64,000 nucleotides of DNA. It comes from Anisus vortex. Taxonomy: Eukaryota > Mollusca > Gastropoda > Planorbidae. Each line of letters starts with the position of its first letter. The stretch's first letter is position 1. A model generated the notes under the pieces. It saw nothing but the letters and a program-made list of their open reading frames with translations, was not told the origin of the DNA and searched no databases. A program made the position numbers and the translations under genes. Positions 12,601 to 27,600 of the stretch are shown here, piece by piece. The stretch lies in the NCBI GenBank assembly GCA_949126835.1, contig OX421494.1:1860001-1924000 (forward strand), in the 5' to 3' direction.

Positions 12601-15600
12601 TTGTTCACTACACCACTTGTTACTTTCTGTTTGTTCACTACACCACTTGTTACTTTCTGTTTGTTCACTACACCATTTGTTACTTTCTGTTTGTTCACTA
12701 CACCATTTGTTACTTTCTGTTTGTTCACTACACCATTTGTTACTTTCTGTTTGTTCACTACACCATTTGTTACTTTCTGTTTGTTCACTACACCACTTGT
12801 TACTTTCTGTTTGTTCACTACACCACTTGTTACTTTCTGTTTGTTCACTACACCACTTGTTACTTTCTGTTTGTTCACTACACCACTTGTTACTTTCTGT
12901 TTGTTCACTACACCACTTGTTACTTTCTGTTTGTTCACTACACCATTTGTTACTTTCTGTTTGTTCACTACACCATTTGTTACTTTCTCTTTGTTCACTG
13001 CACCATTTGTTACTTTCTGTTTGTTCACTACACCATTTGTTACTTTCTGTTTGTTCACTACACCATTTGTTACTTTCTGTTTGTTCACTACACCATTTGT
13101 TACTTTCTGTTTGTTCACTACACCATTTGTTACTTTCTGTTTGTTCACTACACCATTTGTTACTTTCTGTTTGTTCACTACACCACTTGTTACTTTCTGT
13201 TTGTTCACTACACCACTTGTTACTTTCTGTTTGTTCACTACACCACTTGTTACTTTCTGTTTGTTCACTACACCACTTGTTACTTTCTGTTTGTTCACTA
13301 CACCACTTTTTACTTTCTGTTTGTTCACTACACCACTTGTTACTTTCTGTTTGTTCACTACACCATTTGTTACTTTCTGTTTGTTCACTACACCATTTGT
13401 TACTTTCTGTTTGTTCACTACACCATTTGTTACTTTCTGTTTGTTCACTACACCATTTGTTACTTTCTGTTTGTTCACTACACCATTTGTTACTTTCTGT
13501 TTGTTCACTACACCACTTGTTACTTTCTGTTTGTTCACTACACCACTTGTTACTTTCTGTTTGTTCACTACACCACTTGTTACTTTCTGTTTGTTCACTA
13601 CACCACTTGTTACTTTCTGTTTGTTCACTACACCACTTGTTACTTTCTGTTTGTTCACTACACCATTTGTTACTTTCTGTTTGTTCACTACACCATTTGT
13701 TACTTTCTGTTTGTTCACTACACCACTTGTTACTTTCTGTTTGTTCACTACACCATTTGTTACTTTCTGTTTGTTCACTACACCACTTGTTACTTTCTGT
13801 TTGTTCACTACACCATTTGTTACTTTCTGTTTGTTCACTACACCACTTGTTACTTTCTGTTTGTTCACTACACCACTTGTTACTTTCTGTTTGTTCACTA
13901 CACCACTTGTTACTTTCTGTTTGTTCACTACACCACTTGTTACTTTCTGTTTGTTCACTACACCATTTGTTACTTTCTGTTTGTTCACTACACCATTTGT
14001 TACTTTCTGTTTGTTCACTACACCATTTGTTACTTTCTGTTTGTTCACTACACCATTTGTTACTTTCTGTTTGTTCACTACACCACTTGTTACTTTCTGT
14101 TTGTTCACTACACCACTTGTTACTTTCTGTTTGTTCACTACACCACTTGTTACTTTCTGTTTGTTCACTACACCATTTGTTACTTTCTGTTTGTTCACTA
14201 CACCACTTGTTACTTTCTGTTTGTTCACTACACCACTTGTTACTTTCTGTCTAGGTTTACCTGGGCAGTGACCTCAGTGGGGGTATTATTTCTGTCATTC
14301 CCATGATCAGCGAAATGATTTTGTTTGAAATTGAAGGCACAAGATTTGAAACAGGACCTGTATCGTACATGGAAAAGTTAGTTGTTTTTTTAGCAGTTTG
14401 TTGTAACAGGACCTGTATCACTTGATCGATCAAGTTCAAGTGAATTTTAAGAAAATAATGCATTTTTAGCCCCAATTCTACACAAATGATTTGCATTTTG
14501 GAAATATTTAGAGAACGGTTGGGCTAGGCTTATGAGAGAAGGCTTTATTCTTTTGATAATGCCAAGATAATAGTTATATTGAAAGTGTTAAAAGTATAGA
14601 AGTTGAATAGGATTTGATTAGGAGGATTTGATTCCAATATGATTTCTAAATTTCATGAAAACTGTAGCAACTGATCAACATATAGGCTCAGTCTCTAATT
14701 TCATGAAAACTGTAGCAACTGATCGACATATAGGCTCAGTCTCTAATTTCATGAAAACTGTAGCAACTGATCAACATATAGGCTCAGTCTCTAATTTCAT
14801 GAAAACTGTAGCAACTGATCAACATATAGGCTCAGTCTCTAATTTCATGAAAACTGTAGCAACTGATCAACATATAGGCTCAGTCTCTAATTTCATGAAA
14901 ACTGTAGCAACTGATCAACATATAGGCTCAGTGTCTAATTTCATGAAAACTGTAGCAACTGATCAACATATAGGCTCAGTCTCTAATTTCATGAAAACTG
15001 TAGCAACTGATCAACATATAGGCTCAGTCTCTAATTTCATGAAAACTGTAGCAACTGATTAACATATAGGCTCAGTCTCTAATTTCATGAAAACTGTAGC
15101 AACTGATCAACATATAGGCTCAGTCTCTAATTTCATGAAAACTGTAGCAACTGATCAACATATAGGCTCAGTCTCTAATTTCATGAAAACTGTAGCAACT
15201 GATTAACATATAGGCTCAGTCTCTAATTTCATGAAAACTGTAGCAACTGATCAACATATAGGCTCAGTCTCTAATTTCATGAAAACTGTAGCAACTGATT
15301 AACATATAGGCTCAGTCTCTAATTTCATGAAAACTGTAGCAACCAATCAACATATAGGCTCAGTCTCTAATTTCATGAAAACTGTAGCAACCAATCAACA
15401 TATAGGCTCAGTGTCTAATTTCATGAAAACTGTAGCAACTGATCAACATATAGGCTCAGTCTCTAATTTCATGAAAACTGTAGCAACTGATCAACATATA
15501 GGCTCAGTCTCTAATTTCATGAAAACTGTAGCAACTGATTAACATATAGGCTCAGTCTCTAATTTCATGAAAACTGTAGCAACTGATCAACATATAGGCT

Positions 15601-18600
15601 CAGTCTCTAATTTCATGAAAACTGTAGCAACTGATTAACATATAGGCTCAGTCTCTAATTTCATGAAAACTGTAGCAACCAATCAACATATAGGCTCAGT
15701 CTCTAATTTCATGAAAACTGTAGCAACTGATCAACATATAGGCTCAGTGTCTAATTTCATGAAAACTGTAGCAACTGATCAACATATAGGCTCAGTCTCT
15801 AATTTCATGAAAACTGTAGCAACCAATCAACATATAGGCTCAGTGTCTAATTTCATGAAAACTGTAGCAACCAATCAACATATAGGCTCAGTGTCTAATT
15901 TCATGAAAACTGTAGCAACTGATCAACATATAGGCTCAGTCTCTAATTTCATGAAAACTGTAGCAACCAATCAACATATAGGCTCAGTGTCTAATTTCAT
16001 GAAAACTGTAGCAACCAATCAACATATAGGCTCAGTGTCTAATTTCATGAAAACTGTAGCAACCAATCAACATATAGGCTCAGTGTCTAATTTCATGAAA
16101 ACTGTAGCAACCAATCAACATATAGGCTCAGTCTCTAATTTCATGAAAACTGTAGCAACCAATCAACATATAGGCTCAGTGTCTAATTTCATGAAAACTG
16201 TAGCAACCAATCAACATATAGGCTCAGTGTCTAATTTCATGAAAACTGTAGCAACTGATCAACATATAGGCTCAGTCTCTAATTTCATGAAAACTGTAGC
16301 AACCAATCAACATATAGGCTCAGTGTCTAATTTCATGAAAACTGTAGCAACCAATCAACATATAGGCTCAGTGTCTAATTTCATGAAAACTGTAGCAACC
16401 AATCAACATATAGGCTCAGTGTCTAATTTCATGAAAACTGTAGCAACCAATCAACATATAGGCTCAGTGTCTAATTTCATGAAAACTGTAGCAACCAATC
16501 AACATATAGGCTCAGTCTCTAATTTCATGAAAACTGTAGCAACCAATCAACATATAGGCTCAGTGTCTAATTTCATGAAAACTGTAGCAACCGATCAACA
16601 TATAGGCTCAGTCTCTAATTTCATGAAAACTGTAGCAACCAATCAACATATAGGCTCAGTGTCTAATTTCATGAAAACTGTAGCAACCGATCAACATATA
16701 GGCTCAGTCTCTAATTTCATGAAAACTGTAGCAACCGATCAACATATAGGCTCAGTGTCTAATTTCATGAAAACTGTAGCAACTGATCAACATATAGGCT
16801 CAGTCTCTAATTTCATGAAAACTGTAGCAACCGATCAACATATAGGCTCAGTGTCTAATTTCATGAAAACTGTAGCAACCGATCAACATATAGGCTCAGT
16901 GTCTAATTTCATGAAAACTGTAGCAACTGATCAACATATAGGCTCAGTGTCTAATTTCATGAAAACTGTAGCAACTGATCAACATATAGGCTCAGTCTCT
17001 AATTTCATGAAAACTGTAGCAACCGATCAACATATAGGCTCAGTGTCTAATTTCATGAAAACTGTAGCAACCGATCAACATATAGGCTCAGTCTCTAATT
17101 TCATGAAAACTGTAGCAACCGATCAACATATAGGCTCAGTGTCTAATTTCATGAAAACTGTAGCAACTGATCAACATATAGGCTCAGTCTCTAATTTCAT
17201 GAAAACTGTAGCAACCGATCAACATATAGGCTCAGTGTCTAATTTCATGAAAACTGTAGCAACCGATCAACATATAGGCTCAGTGTCTAATTTCATGAAA
17301 ACTGTAGCAACTGATCAACATATAGGCTCAGTCTCTAATTTCATGAAAACTGTAGCAACCGATCAACATATAGGCTCAGTCTCTAATTTCATGAAAACTG
17401 TAGCAACCGATCAACATATAGGCTCAGTGTCTAATTTCATGAAAACTGTAGCAACTGATCAACATATAGGCTCAGTCTCTAATTTCATGAAAACTGTAGC
17501 AACCGATCAACATATAGGCTCAGTGTCTAATTTCATGAAAACTGTAGCAACCGATCAACATATAGGCTCAGTCTCTAATTTCATGAAAACTGTAGCAACC
17601 GATCAACATATAGGCTCAGTGTCTAATTTCATGAAAACTGTAGCAACTGATCAACATATAGGCTCAGTCTCTAATTTCATGAAAACTGTAGCAACCGATC
17701 AACATATAGGCTCAGTGTCTAATTTCATGAAAACTGTAGCAACCGATCAACATATAGGCTCAGTCTCTAATTTCATGAAAACTGTAGCAACTGATCGACA
17801 TATAGGCTCAGTCTCTAATTTCATGAAAACTGTAGCAACTGATCAACATATAGGCTCAGTCTCTAATTTCATGAAAACTGTAGCAACCGATCAACATATA
17901 GGCTCAGTGTCTAATTTCATGAAAACTGTAGCAACCGATCAACATATAGGCTCAGTCTCTAATTTCATGAAAACTGTAGCAACTGATCGACATATAGGCT
18001 CAGTGTCTAATTTCATGAAAACTGTAGCAACTGATCGACATATAGGCTCAGTGTCTAATTTCATGAAAACTGTAGCAACCGATCAACATATAGGCTCAGT
18101 GTCTAATTTCATGAAAACTGTAGCAACCGATCAACATATAGGCTCAGTCTCTAATTTCATGAAAACTGTAGCAACCGATCAACATATAGGCTCAGTGTCT
18201 AATTTCATGAAAACTGTAGCAACCGATCAACATATAGGCTCAGTCTCTAATTTCATGAAAACTGTAGCAACCGATCAACATATAGGCTCAGTCTCTAATT
18301 TCATGAAAACTGTAGCAACTGATCAACATATAGGCTCAGTCTCTAATTTCATGAAAACTGTAGCAACTGATCAACATATAGGCTCAGTCTCTAATTTCAT
18401 GAAAACTGTAGCAACTGATCAACATATAGGCTCAGTCTCTAATTTCATGAAAACTGTAGCAACTGATCAACATATAGGCTCAGTCTCTAATTTCATGAAA
18501 ACTGTAGCAACCAATCAACATATAGGCTCAGTCTCTAATTTCATGAAAACTATAGGAACTGATCAACATATAGGCTCAGTGTCTAATTTCATGAAAACTG

Positions 18601-21600
18601 TAGCAACTGATCAACATATAGGCTCAGTCTCTAATTTCATGAAAACTGTAGCAACTGATCAACATATAGGCTCAGTCTCTAATTTCATGAAAACTATAGG
18701 AACTGATCAACATATAGGCTCAGTCTCTAATTTCATGAAAACTGTAGCAACTGATCGACATATAGGCTCAGTGTCTAATTTCATGAAAACTGTAGCAACT
18801 GATCAACATATAGGCTCAGTCTCTAATTTCATGAAAACTGTAGCAACTGATCGACATATAGGCTCAGTCTCTAATTTCATGAAAACTATAGGAACTGATC
18901 AACATATAGGCTCAGTCTCTAATTTCATGAAAACTGTAGCAACTGATCAACATATAGGCTCAGTCTCTAATTTCATGAAAACTGTAGCAACCGATCAACA
19001 TATAGGCTCAGTGTCTAATTTCATGAAAACTGTAGCAACTGATCAACATATAGGCTCAGTCTCTAATTTCATGAAAACTGTAGCAACCGATCAACATATA
19101 GGCTCAGTGTCTAATTTCATGAAAACTGTAGCAACCGATCAACATATAGGCTCAGTGTCTAATTTCATGAAAACTGTAGCAACTGATCAACATATAGGCT
19201 CAGTGTCTAATTTCATGAAAACTGTAGCAACTGATCAACATATAGGCTCAGTCTCTAATTTCATGAAAACTGTAGCAACCGATCAACATATAGGCTCAGT
19301 GTCTAATTTCATGAAAACTGTAGCAACCGATCAACATATAGGCTCAGTCTCTAATTTCATGAAAACTGTAGCAACCGATCAACATATAGGCTCAGTGTCT
19401 AATTTCATGAAAACTGTAGCAACTGATCAACATATAGGCTCAGTCTCTAATTTCATGAAAACTGTAGCAACCGATCAACATATAGGCTCAGTGTCTAATT
19501 TCATGAAAACTGTAGCAACCGATCAACATATAGGCTCAGTGTCTAATTTCATGAAAACTGTAGCAACTGATCAACATATAGGCTCAGTGTCTAATTTCAT
19601 GAAAACTGTAGCAACCGATCAACATATAGGCTCAGTCTCTAATTTCATGAAAACTGTAGCAACCGATCAACATATAGGCTCAGTGTCTAATTTCATGAAA
19701 ACTGTAGCAACTGATCAACATATAGGCTCAGTCTCTAATTTCATGAAAACTGTAGCAACCGATCAACATATAGGCTCAGTGTCTAATTTCATGAAAACTG
19801 TAGCAACCGATCAACATATAGGCTCAGTCTCTAATTTCATGAAAACTGTAGCAACCGATCAACATATAGGCTCAGTGTCTAATTTCATGAAAACTGTAGC
19901 AACTGATCAACATATAGGCTCAGTCTCTAATTTCATGAAAACTGTAGCAACCGATCAACATATAGGCTCAGTGTCTAATTTCATGAAAACTGTAGCAACC
20001 GATCAACATATAGGCTCAGTCTCTAATTTCATGAAAACTGTAGCAACTGATCGACATATAGGCTCAGTCTCTAATTTCATGAAAACTGTAGCAACTGATC
20101 AACATATAGGCTCAGTCTCTAATTTCATGAAAACTGTAGCAACCGATCAACATATAGGCTCAGTGTCTAATTTCATGAAAACTGTAGCAACCGATCAACA
20201 TATAGGCTCAGTCTCTAATTTCATGAAAACTGTAGCAACTGATCGACATATAGGCTCAGTGTCTAATTTCATGAAAACTGTAGCAACTGATCGACATATA
20301 GGCTCAGTGTCTAATTTCATGAAAACTGTAGCAACCGATCAACATATAGGCTCAGTGTCTAATTTCATGAAAACTGTAGCAACCGATCAACATATAGGCT
20401 CAGTCTCTAATTTCATGAAAACTGTAGCAACCGATCAACATATAGGCTCAGTGTCTAATTTCATGAAAACTGTAGCAACCGATCAACATATAGGCTCAGT
20501 CTCTAATTTCATGAAAACTGTAGCAACCGATCAACATATAGGCTCAGTCTCTAATTTCATGAAAACTGTAGCAACTGATCAACATATAGGCTCAGTCTCT
20601 AATTTCATGAAAACTGTAGCAACTGATCAACATATAGGCTCAGTCTCTAATTTCATGAAAACTGTAGCAACTGATCAACATATAGGCTCAGTCTCTAATT
20701 TCATGAAAACTGTAGCAACTGATCAACATATAGGCTCAGTCTCTAATTTCATGAAAACTGTAGCAACCAATCAACATATAGGCTCAGTCTCTAATTTCAT
20801 GAAAACTATAGGAACTGATCAACATATAGGCTCAGTGTCTAATTTCATGAAAACTGTAGCAACTGATCAACATATAGGCTCAGTCTCTAATTTCATGAAA
20901 ACTGTAGCAACTGATCAACATATAGGCTCAGTGTCTAATTTCATGAAAACTGTAGCAACTGATCAACATATAGGCTCAGTCTCTAATTTCATGAAAACTA
21001 TAGGAACTGATCAACATATAGGCTCAGTCTCTAATTTCATGAAAACTGTAGCAACTGATCGACATATAGGCTCAGTGTCTAATTTCATGAAAACTGTAGC
21101 AACTGATCAACATATAGGCTCAGTCTCTAATTTCATGAAAACTATAGGAACTGATCAACATATAGGCTCAGTGTCTAATTTCATGAAAACTGTAGCAACC
21201 GATCAACATATAGGCTCAGTCTCTAATTTCATGAAAACTATAGGAACTGATCAACATATAGGCTCAGTGTCTAATTTCATGAAAACTATAGGAACTGATC
21301 AACATATAGGCTCAGTGTCTAATTTCATGAAAACTGTAGCAACCGATCAACATATAGGCTCAGTCTCTAATTTCATGAAAACTATAGGAACTGATCAACA
21401 TATAGGCTCAGTCTCTAATTTCATGAAAACTATAGGAACTGATCGACATATAGGCTCAGTCTCTAATTTCATGAAAACTGTAGCAACTGATCAACATATA
21501 GGCTCAGTCTCTAATTTCATGAAAACTGTAGCAACTGATCGACATATAGGCTCAGTCTCTAATTTCATGAAAACTATAGGAACTGATCAACATATAGGCT

Positions 21601-24600
21601 CAGTCTCTAATTTCATGAAAACTGTAGCAACTGATCAACATATAGGCTCAGTCTCTAATTTCATGAAAACTATAGGAACTGATCAACATATAGGCTCAGT
21701 CTCTAATTTCATGAAAACTGTAGCAACTGATCAACATATAGGCTCAGTCTCTAATTTCATTTCCCTTTTATTTATCAGTTTATTGTCATCTTTTTTTGGT
21801 TTGAATTAAACTTTATACATTTATATTTTAACTGTGAAGAATTTAATTCAGTTGCTTTAATAGTTTTTTTTACAGTGAGTTTTTAAATAATTTTGTTTGA
21901 TTTTTTTTTAATATACAGAGTTATGCAACTTGTCTTAGGGATTGGTTTGTTATAGGCTGGCAACAGCTTAGGACTTGAAGGGTTAATTATAAAAATACAG
22001 GGTTTTACTGTACAATCCAAGAAAAACAACAACTTACATTATCAAAGTGCAAGACTACACTCAAACCAAGGATAAGCATATGACACACAAATCTTCTGTA
22101 TAGGAAGAGTGTCTGTAACATATAAGAGGTCTAAAAGAATGAAATTACTCTGTAAAGTGTATTCAGTGATCATGTTTTGTTTGTGCTCTAGAATGACTTG
22201 GCTGAGGACAACAGTGACTGTCAAACAAGTGAATTCTGATGTTCAACACAATGATGGTATTGATCTTCTGATTACAGATGCTGAATTCTTGGGGTTTGTA
22301 CAACATGGGACACTAGTTCATTTGTTTTTAAATGAAAACTAAAAATTACAAACATTTCTTTTATATCTACAAATATATTTTATGTGGTGGGGATATGTCG
22401 TAATTGTAATCATTTTTTCCTTTCTGTGTTAATTGTTTAAACCATAGGTTCTCAACCTTTTTTGACTCACCGCCCCCTTTTACATTTTTTTCCGCTCACC
22501 GCCCCCCCCCCCCCCCAACTTTTTTTAGCGCCCTTTCTCCCCACCCCTCTGGACATTAAAGGGTCGATATAGTTTCTGCAATTTTTTTTTAGGCTGACTA
22601 GATTTGTGTGCTTATTTATTGTCTTTAAAAAAACTGAAAAGGAAACATATTGTAAGAATTAATAGATAAAAAAATTACCTAAACAAGAGGCTTAACAAAA
22701 ATCAATATTAATGTGAATCGTTTGCCTGGTGTGTTACTAATAGTTTGTCTATATTTGTTTCAATTTTGGTTGCAAAAGCCTTAGGTCGCCACGCTTCACT
22801 ATTTGCAGCTTGTCTTGTTTTTCTTTTTACAACCAAATGGTATTAGCATAAAATCCACTTTCCACAAAAGAGTGCAATATACAATTGTTGCCAAAACTCA
22901 CAAACCTAGAGAAACTGATTGATTTTCTCCAAAAGAATCTCATTTGCTTTTCAAAAACTTGAGCACCAAATCCAAGTCTCACACATTATATTGAAACGGT
23001 CATCTATTGCTAACCAACGCACCTCTGTGAGCTGTACAAACAATAAGAACAATAAATAGGCAATAAAGGCATAGATAGAGACGTAACAAGAAAATTATAA
23101 AATTGGCAAACAATAAAAAATTATATGGAGACTACAATAGTTAGCCTAATACAGATATTAGTAATAATAATAAATGAATTTAAGGTATCAATGCAAAGCT
23201 GTCTAAAAAAATCATTGAATGTATACTTATTTGTGAACGTGTGAACTGCTGTAATATTGTAGTGAACGCTACAGACAATCACCAAGACTTTTAGTAACTA
23301 AATGTTGTCACACAATAGACAGCCAATACATCTTGAACAGACTACTTTTTTTACAACTACATCAATCCACGATACGCCATACCATCGCCATTGGAGGAAT
23401 TTCTTTTGCACTAAAAAGTCTTCTAGTAATAGATTTTTCTATTTAGTTATTTTTCAAAATGGGCAAATTTTCTTTTTTTTTACTCAAATAAACGTAAGCT
23501 AGAAGTAATGCTTGATTTTTTGGTAGCGTGAACTCATCCAGTTATAAAGAAAATTGTGATGTCTTTAGAAAATCTCACAATGCACTCTAAATCAGTCGGC
23601 AACCAAAGGCGCGCGTGCCAAACTTGGTGCGCAGAGCGATTTTCAATGGCCCGCGAGAGACCTCCAAAAAGTGTGTTTAATTGATAAAAACAGCAACAAC
23701 ATTTTCCGGTTCTAAATGAGCAAAACTGACTGTTGAAGCCCATGTTTCTGACACATTCTCATTTTAGTGAGTTGAACTTGCATTTACAAGGACCACTTGA
23801 ATAGATTTGCATTGAAACTGGAGATATCTTGCCTGAAATCAATTTCAAAACATTTAACTATCTGTACATCCCTATGTTAAAAAATATATTAAAATAGATA
23901 GTTGGGCTTTTTCAGAAGTACATCATGACACTCATAGCTGAGTTTTCTAATCAAAGGCAAGACTTTCAAATTGATGGACTCATTTTTTCATACCACACCA
24001 AGCCTAACTGGTTTGATATTACTACAACCTTTTTAGATGTAGATAATTTTTTAAGTGAAAGAATATTGGCGATTTTAAAATGGAGCAAGTTGAATTTTAA
24101 ACTTAAAAAAAATGGGCATACAAATGTGCCCATTTAGCGGAAGAAAAATGGAAGGAAGCTGCTTAGGAAAGTCATCTGCCTTTCTCAACTGGTAGGCATT
24201 TGTTCCACTTTCAGCTTTTGGTTCAACTTACACATGTGAACAGATTTTATTGCACATCAAAGCTGTTTTAAGCATACAAAGAGGTCACCTACACTTGACC
24301 GCTCATTAATTGATTCTGGCTAATTACATTTAGGCAAAAATAGTTTTTTTAAGATAAGATAAGATTTCTTTATTGATCCAAACAAATGGAAATTTGTCTT
24401 GATTACAGATGTTTTGTCCTTCAGCATATTTTAAACAAAATATAATAATTTTTTGTAATGTATATACAAGCACAGAAATATACTTATAAAAATAGACAAT
24501 CGCACACACAATCACACAATTATCATGCAAGAAAAAGTTCATTAGTAGTCAGCTATTGTTGACTGAAATCTTGCTCATCTTCTTTAATTAAACATAAATA

Positions 24601-27600
24601 TAATTAATTCTAAAACAAATTTTTTTGTATTATTAATTTAGAAATATGAGAGACTTATTTAATAGCACTATATCATGTAATTTCTGTAGTTATTAATGTT
24701 TAAAATATAAACTCCTTAAATGGACAAAGAATTAATGCAGGAAATGTTTATTTACAACTGTTTAACATAAATTATTTTAATCCTCTAATAAATCATCAAT
24801 ATATATAATTACGGTGAGTTTGTTTATTTATATATTTATATATATATATGTTTGTCCTCTATAGGCGCCTAAGCCGTTTGATTAATAGGGCCAAAAGTTA
24901 AATGTATAAATTGGAAACGTCTACCAATAGAGAATTTTATTTTATGACTTATAATCATGAATGTGTTGATTTAAAAAATTCAAAATGTTAGATCCAACCA
25001 TGCAAATAAATATAACCGTACATAGCAAATGGCCATTTCCGTTCAATTACTATGTTGAACGCGAGATTTACTATGTTGAACGTGAGAGTCTTATCGGGTT
25101 TTCCCAATTCAGCTGTTGTTTGTTTAATGTGGTGAGACTTTTTTTTTAAGTTACGCACCGCAATTTGGCTTGGAGAGTTTCAATTGTTTACTTTAAAAAA
25201 TACTAGCGTATGACGTAATGTCTATCAAATTATGTATTTTTTCATTATAGATGTTTGCATTATCCTTTTAAGTAAAAGTAACCAAATTTTTAAATTTTTT
25301 AATGGATTTACGTCGCTATTGAGAATATCCTTTAATAGGCGATTGTATACACTCTATAAATTAAATGATACGAATTATAAAAAAACAAGTTAGGCCTATA
25401 AATGATTACTTTCAAATTAAAGGGAGATAATTAACCCGTTTCATTTGAGCAAATATTTCAGTTTTTTTTTCTTTTATAAAAAAAAATTTTAATGGCTTAC
25501 AATTTATAACTGATCAAACTGTAAAAAGTATTTGAAAATTATATAAATATTATATGACTAAAGAATGTATAGGCCTATGTATATTTTCAAACATTACATT
25601 TACTACCCAGTTTGTATTATTACTACATATCAATTCTGCTTATCGTTAATATATAAATCTTAATGTGATGCAACCCCACGAATTGGTACTGAAGTGGGCA
25701 AAACTGATTTTTCAATAAATGCAAAAATTGTGAAGAAAAGGGTCCTAGGTCGTTTTTTATATTATTATTGATTTGGAATGTCGAATGCCTTAACTTATAG
25801 CTGTGAAATTAATTTTCAAGCTGAAATGATTTTTATAAATTATTCAAAAATGTGTTTTTATGCAACTTTTGTCTAAAGTCACGCAAAATGTCCTTTAAAC
25901 GTTAAATTGTTAAAACATATAATAAATATTAATTAAAAACATTTAAAACTTTAACAGCTTGTGTATTAATTCATTATCATTATGTTTGTTAGATTTCATG
26001 ACGATTGGTCAATATTTGTTGGTCCTGAAAATAGTTACTTATATGTTGCAATGCTAAATTCAGGGTTCCCGCGGCCTCCTGAAATTTCAGGATGTCCTGA
26101 AATCCTCCTGAAATTGCAAAAAAGTGCAAAAACTCCTGAAAACCTCCTGAAATTTGAAATAAACTCCTGAAATGTCCTGAAAAATTGTGCTGACCCCTAT
26201 TTTTTCCTTCTCCAACACGTGTCCCTAGTTCAACAGGCCCACGTCCCGCTTGTTCGCTTACGATTGCAACGCCAAGCCTATCCCTTCTCTCTTTGTGAAG
26301 GTAAAGATGGTATACATTCAGCTCTTCCTCCTCTTTCGCTCCCTCTCCCACAGTTTGGTGTCTGCTAGATTAGATAATGATAAGGACTAAGGGGACGTCC
26401 ATTAATTACAACAACAATTTTTAGGCCATTTTTACCTCCCCCCCCTCCCCCTTGTCAACAACTGTCAAACTTTCAGAGACCCCCCCTACATAATTACGTC
26501 AACAATTGGTTACCCCCCCCCCCCCCCTCAAAACAAGTAACACAATTTTAGACGCTTGCTTTTATGTTTAAAATAGATCTAAAACGGAAAGGTCCATACT
26601 ATAGGCTAATTAATTGTAATACATTTTAAAACTTGTTAAAAAGATGTCTAATTGACTATAATTCTCATATGTTTACTATTGTTCTTTTCATATACATATT
26701 TAATCGTGTCTAATTCTACGTTTCACTAAAATAGCTTTTGGTACAATGTTAATTGTCAAATAGTTTAGGGGGAAATTGTGCACCAGTTGTAAATTAGCCT
26801 TCTATTTTATCTAGGGATGTTAACCGAATACAGGAATACCGGATTCCGGTTTGAAAACCGAAAACCGGTTTTGATTTTCAAAATCGGATTTCGGTTTCTT
26901 GGTTGGGAGGTAGGCCTAATCATTATTTCAAGTAGCACAGGCTTTTTTTTTTGGTTTTTCTATTTTTAATAAAAAGGCCTAATGTTGGATTCACACAAAA
27001 CAATTCTTGAAATACCTTGCTAACATTATTTAGTCATAGACTAGATACCAACTATGGCTTGCGATAAAAACAACGTCAAACCGAATGTTAAGTTACAGTT
27101 ACAATCCTTTGTGTCAGAAAATTTAGAAAAAAACTTCTTTAATGATGGCTCGTTGTAAATTATGTTCCCGACAGATAAGCAGGAGCGGTGGCAGTACCGC
27201 TAGATTGCGTACGCATCTGCGAACTGCATCCTGGATTAACAACGTCATCCTCTTCATATGCTTTTTAATATCATGGTCAACGATAATCGCAAATTTGATA
27301 ATCACTATTGAAAGCTATTATCGGTTTTAATCAATGAGCCCAGAATTTTGTTAGTTCTAAAGAATTTTAAAATCATATTGTATTAAAAAAAATGAACCTC
27401 TTGAATGCCCTGCAAACACTAATTAAATTTAAACTATTTTTCAAATATACCTACAAAACTACGCACATTTGGCTTTTCCGGCCTGTAGCTTGTGACATTG
27501 CGCGGGAAGGGGGGATGGAGAGGGGTTGAGAAACCGAAATCCGGTTTTATAGAACCGAAAACCGTTTTGAAGAAAAAACAGTTTTAACTAACCTAATTTT

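Noticed and set aside
12354..14306. Long open frames of 606-648 codons on both strands
   Set aside because: They are products of a 30-bp repeat unit without stops; several frames are open at once and the peptides are pure repeats. The region is inside an intron.
14654..21759. CRISPR array
   Set aside because: Copies are contiguous, with no unique spacers, in a eukaryotic gene; it is a minisatellite.
15663..21809. A 2048-codon open frame (MKTVATDQHIGSVSNF repeats)
   Set aside because: It follows from a 48-bp unit with no stop in that frame. It lies between exons 6 and 7, which join in phase, so it is intronic.
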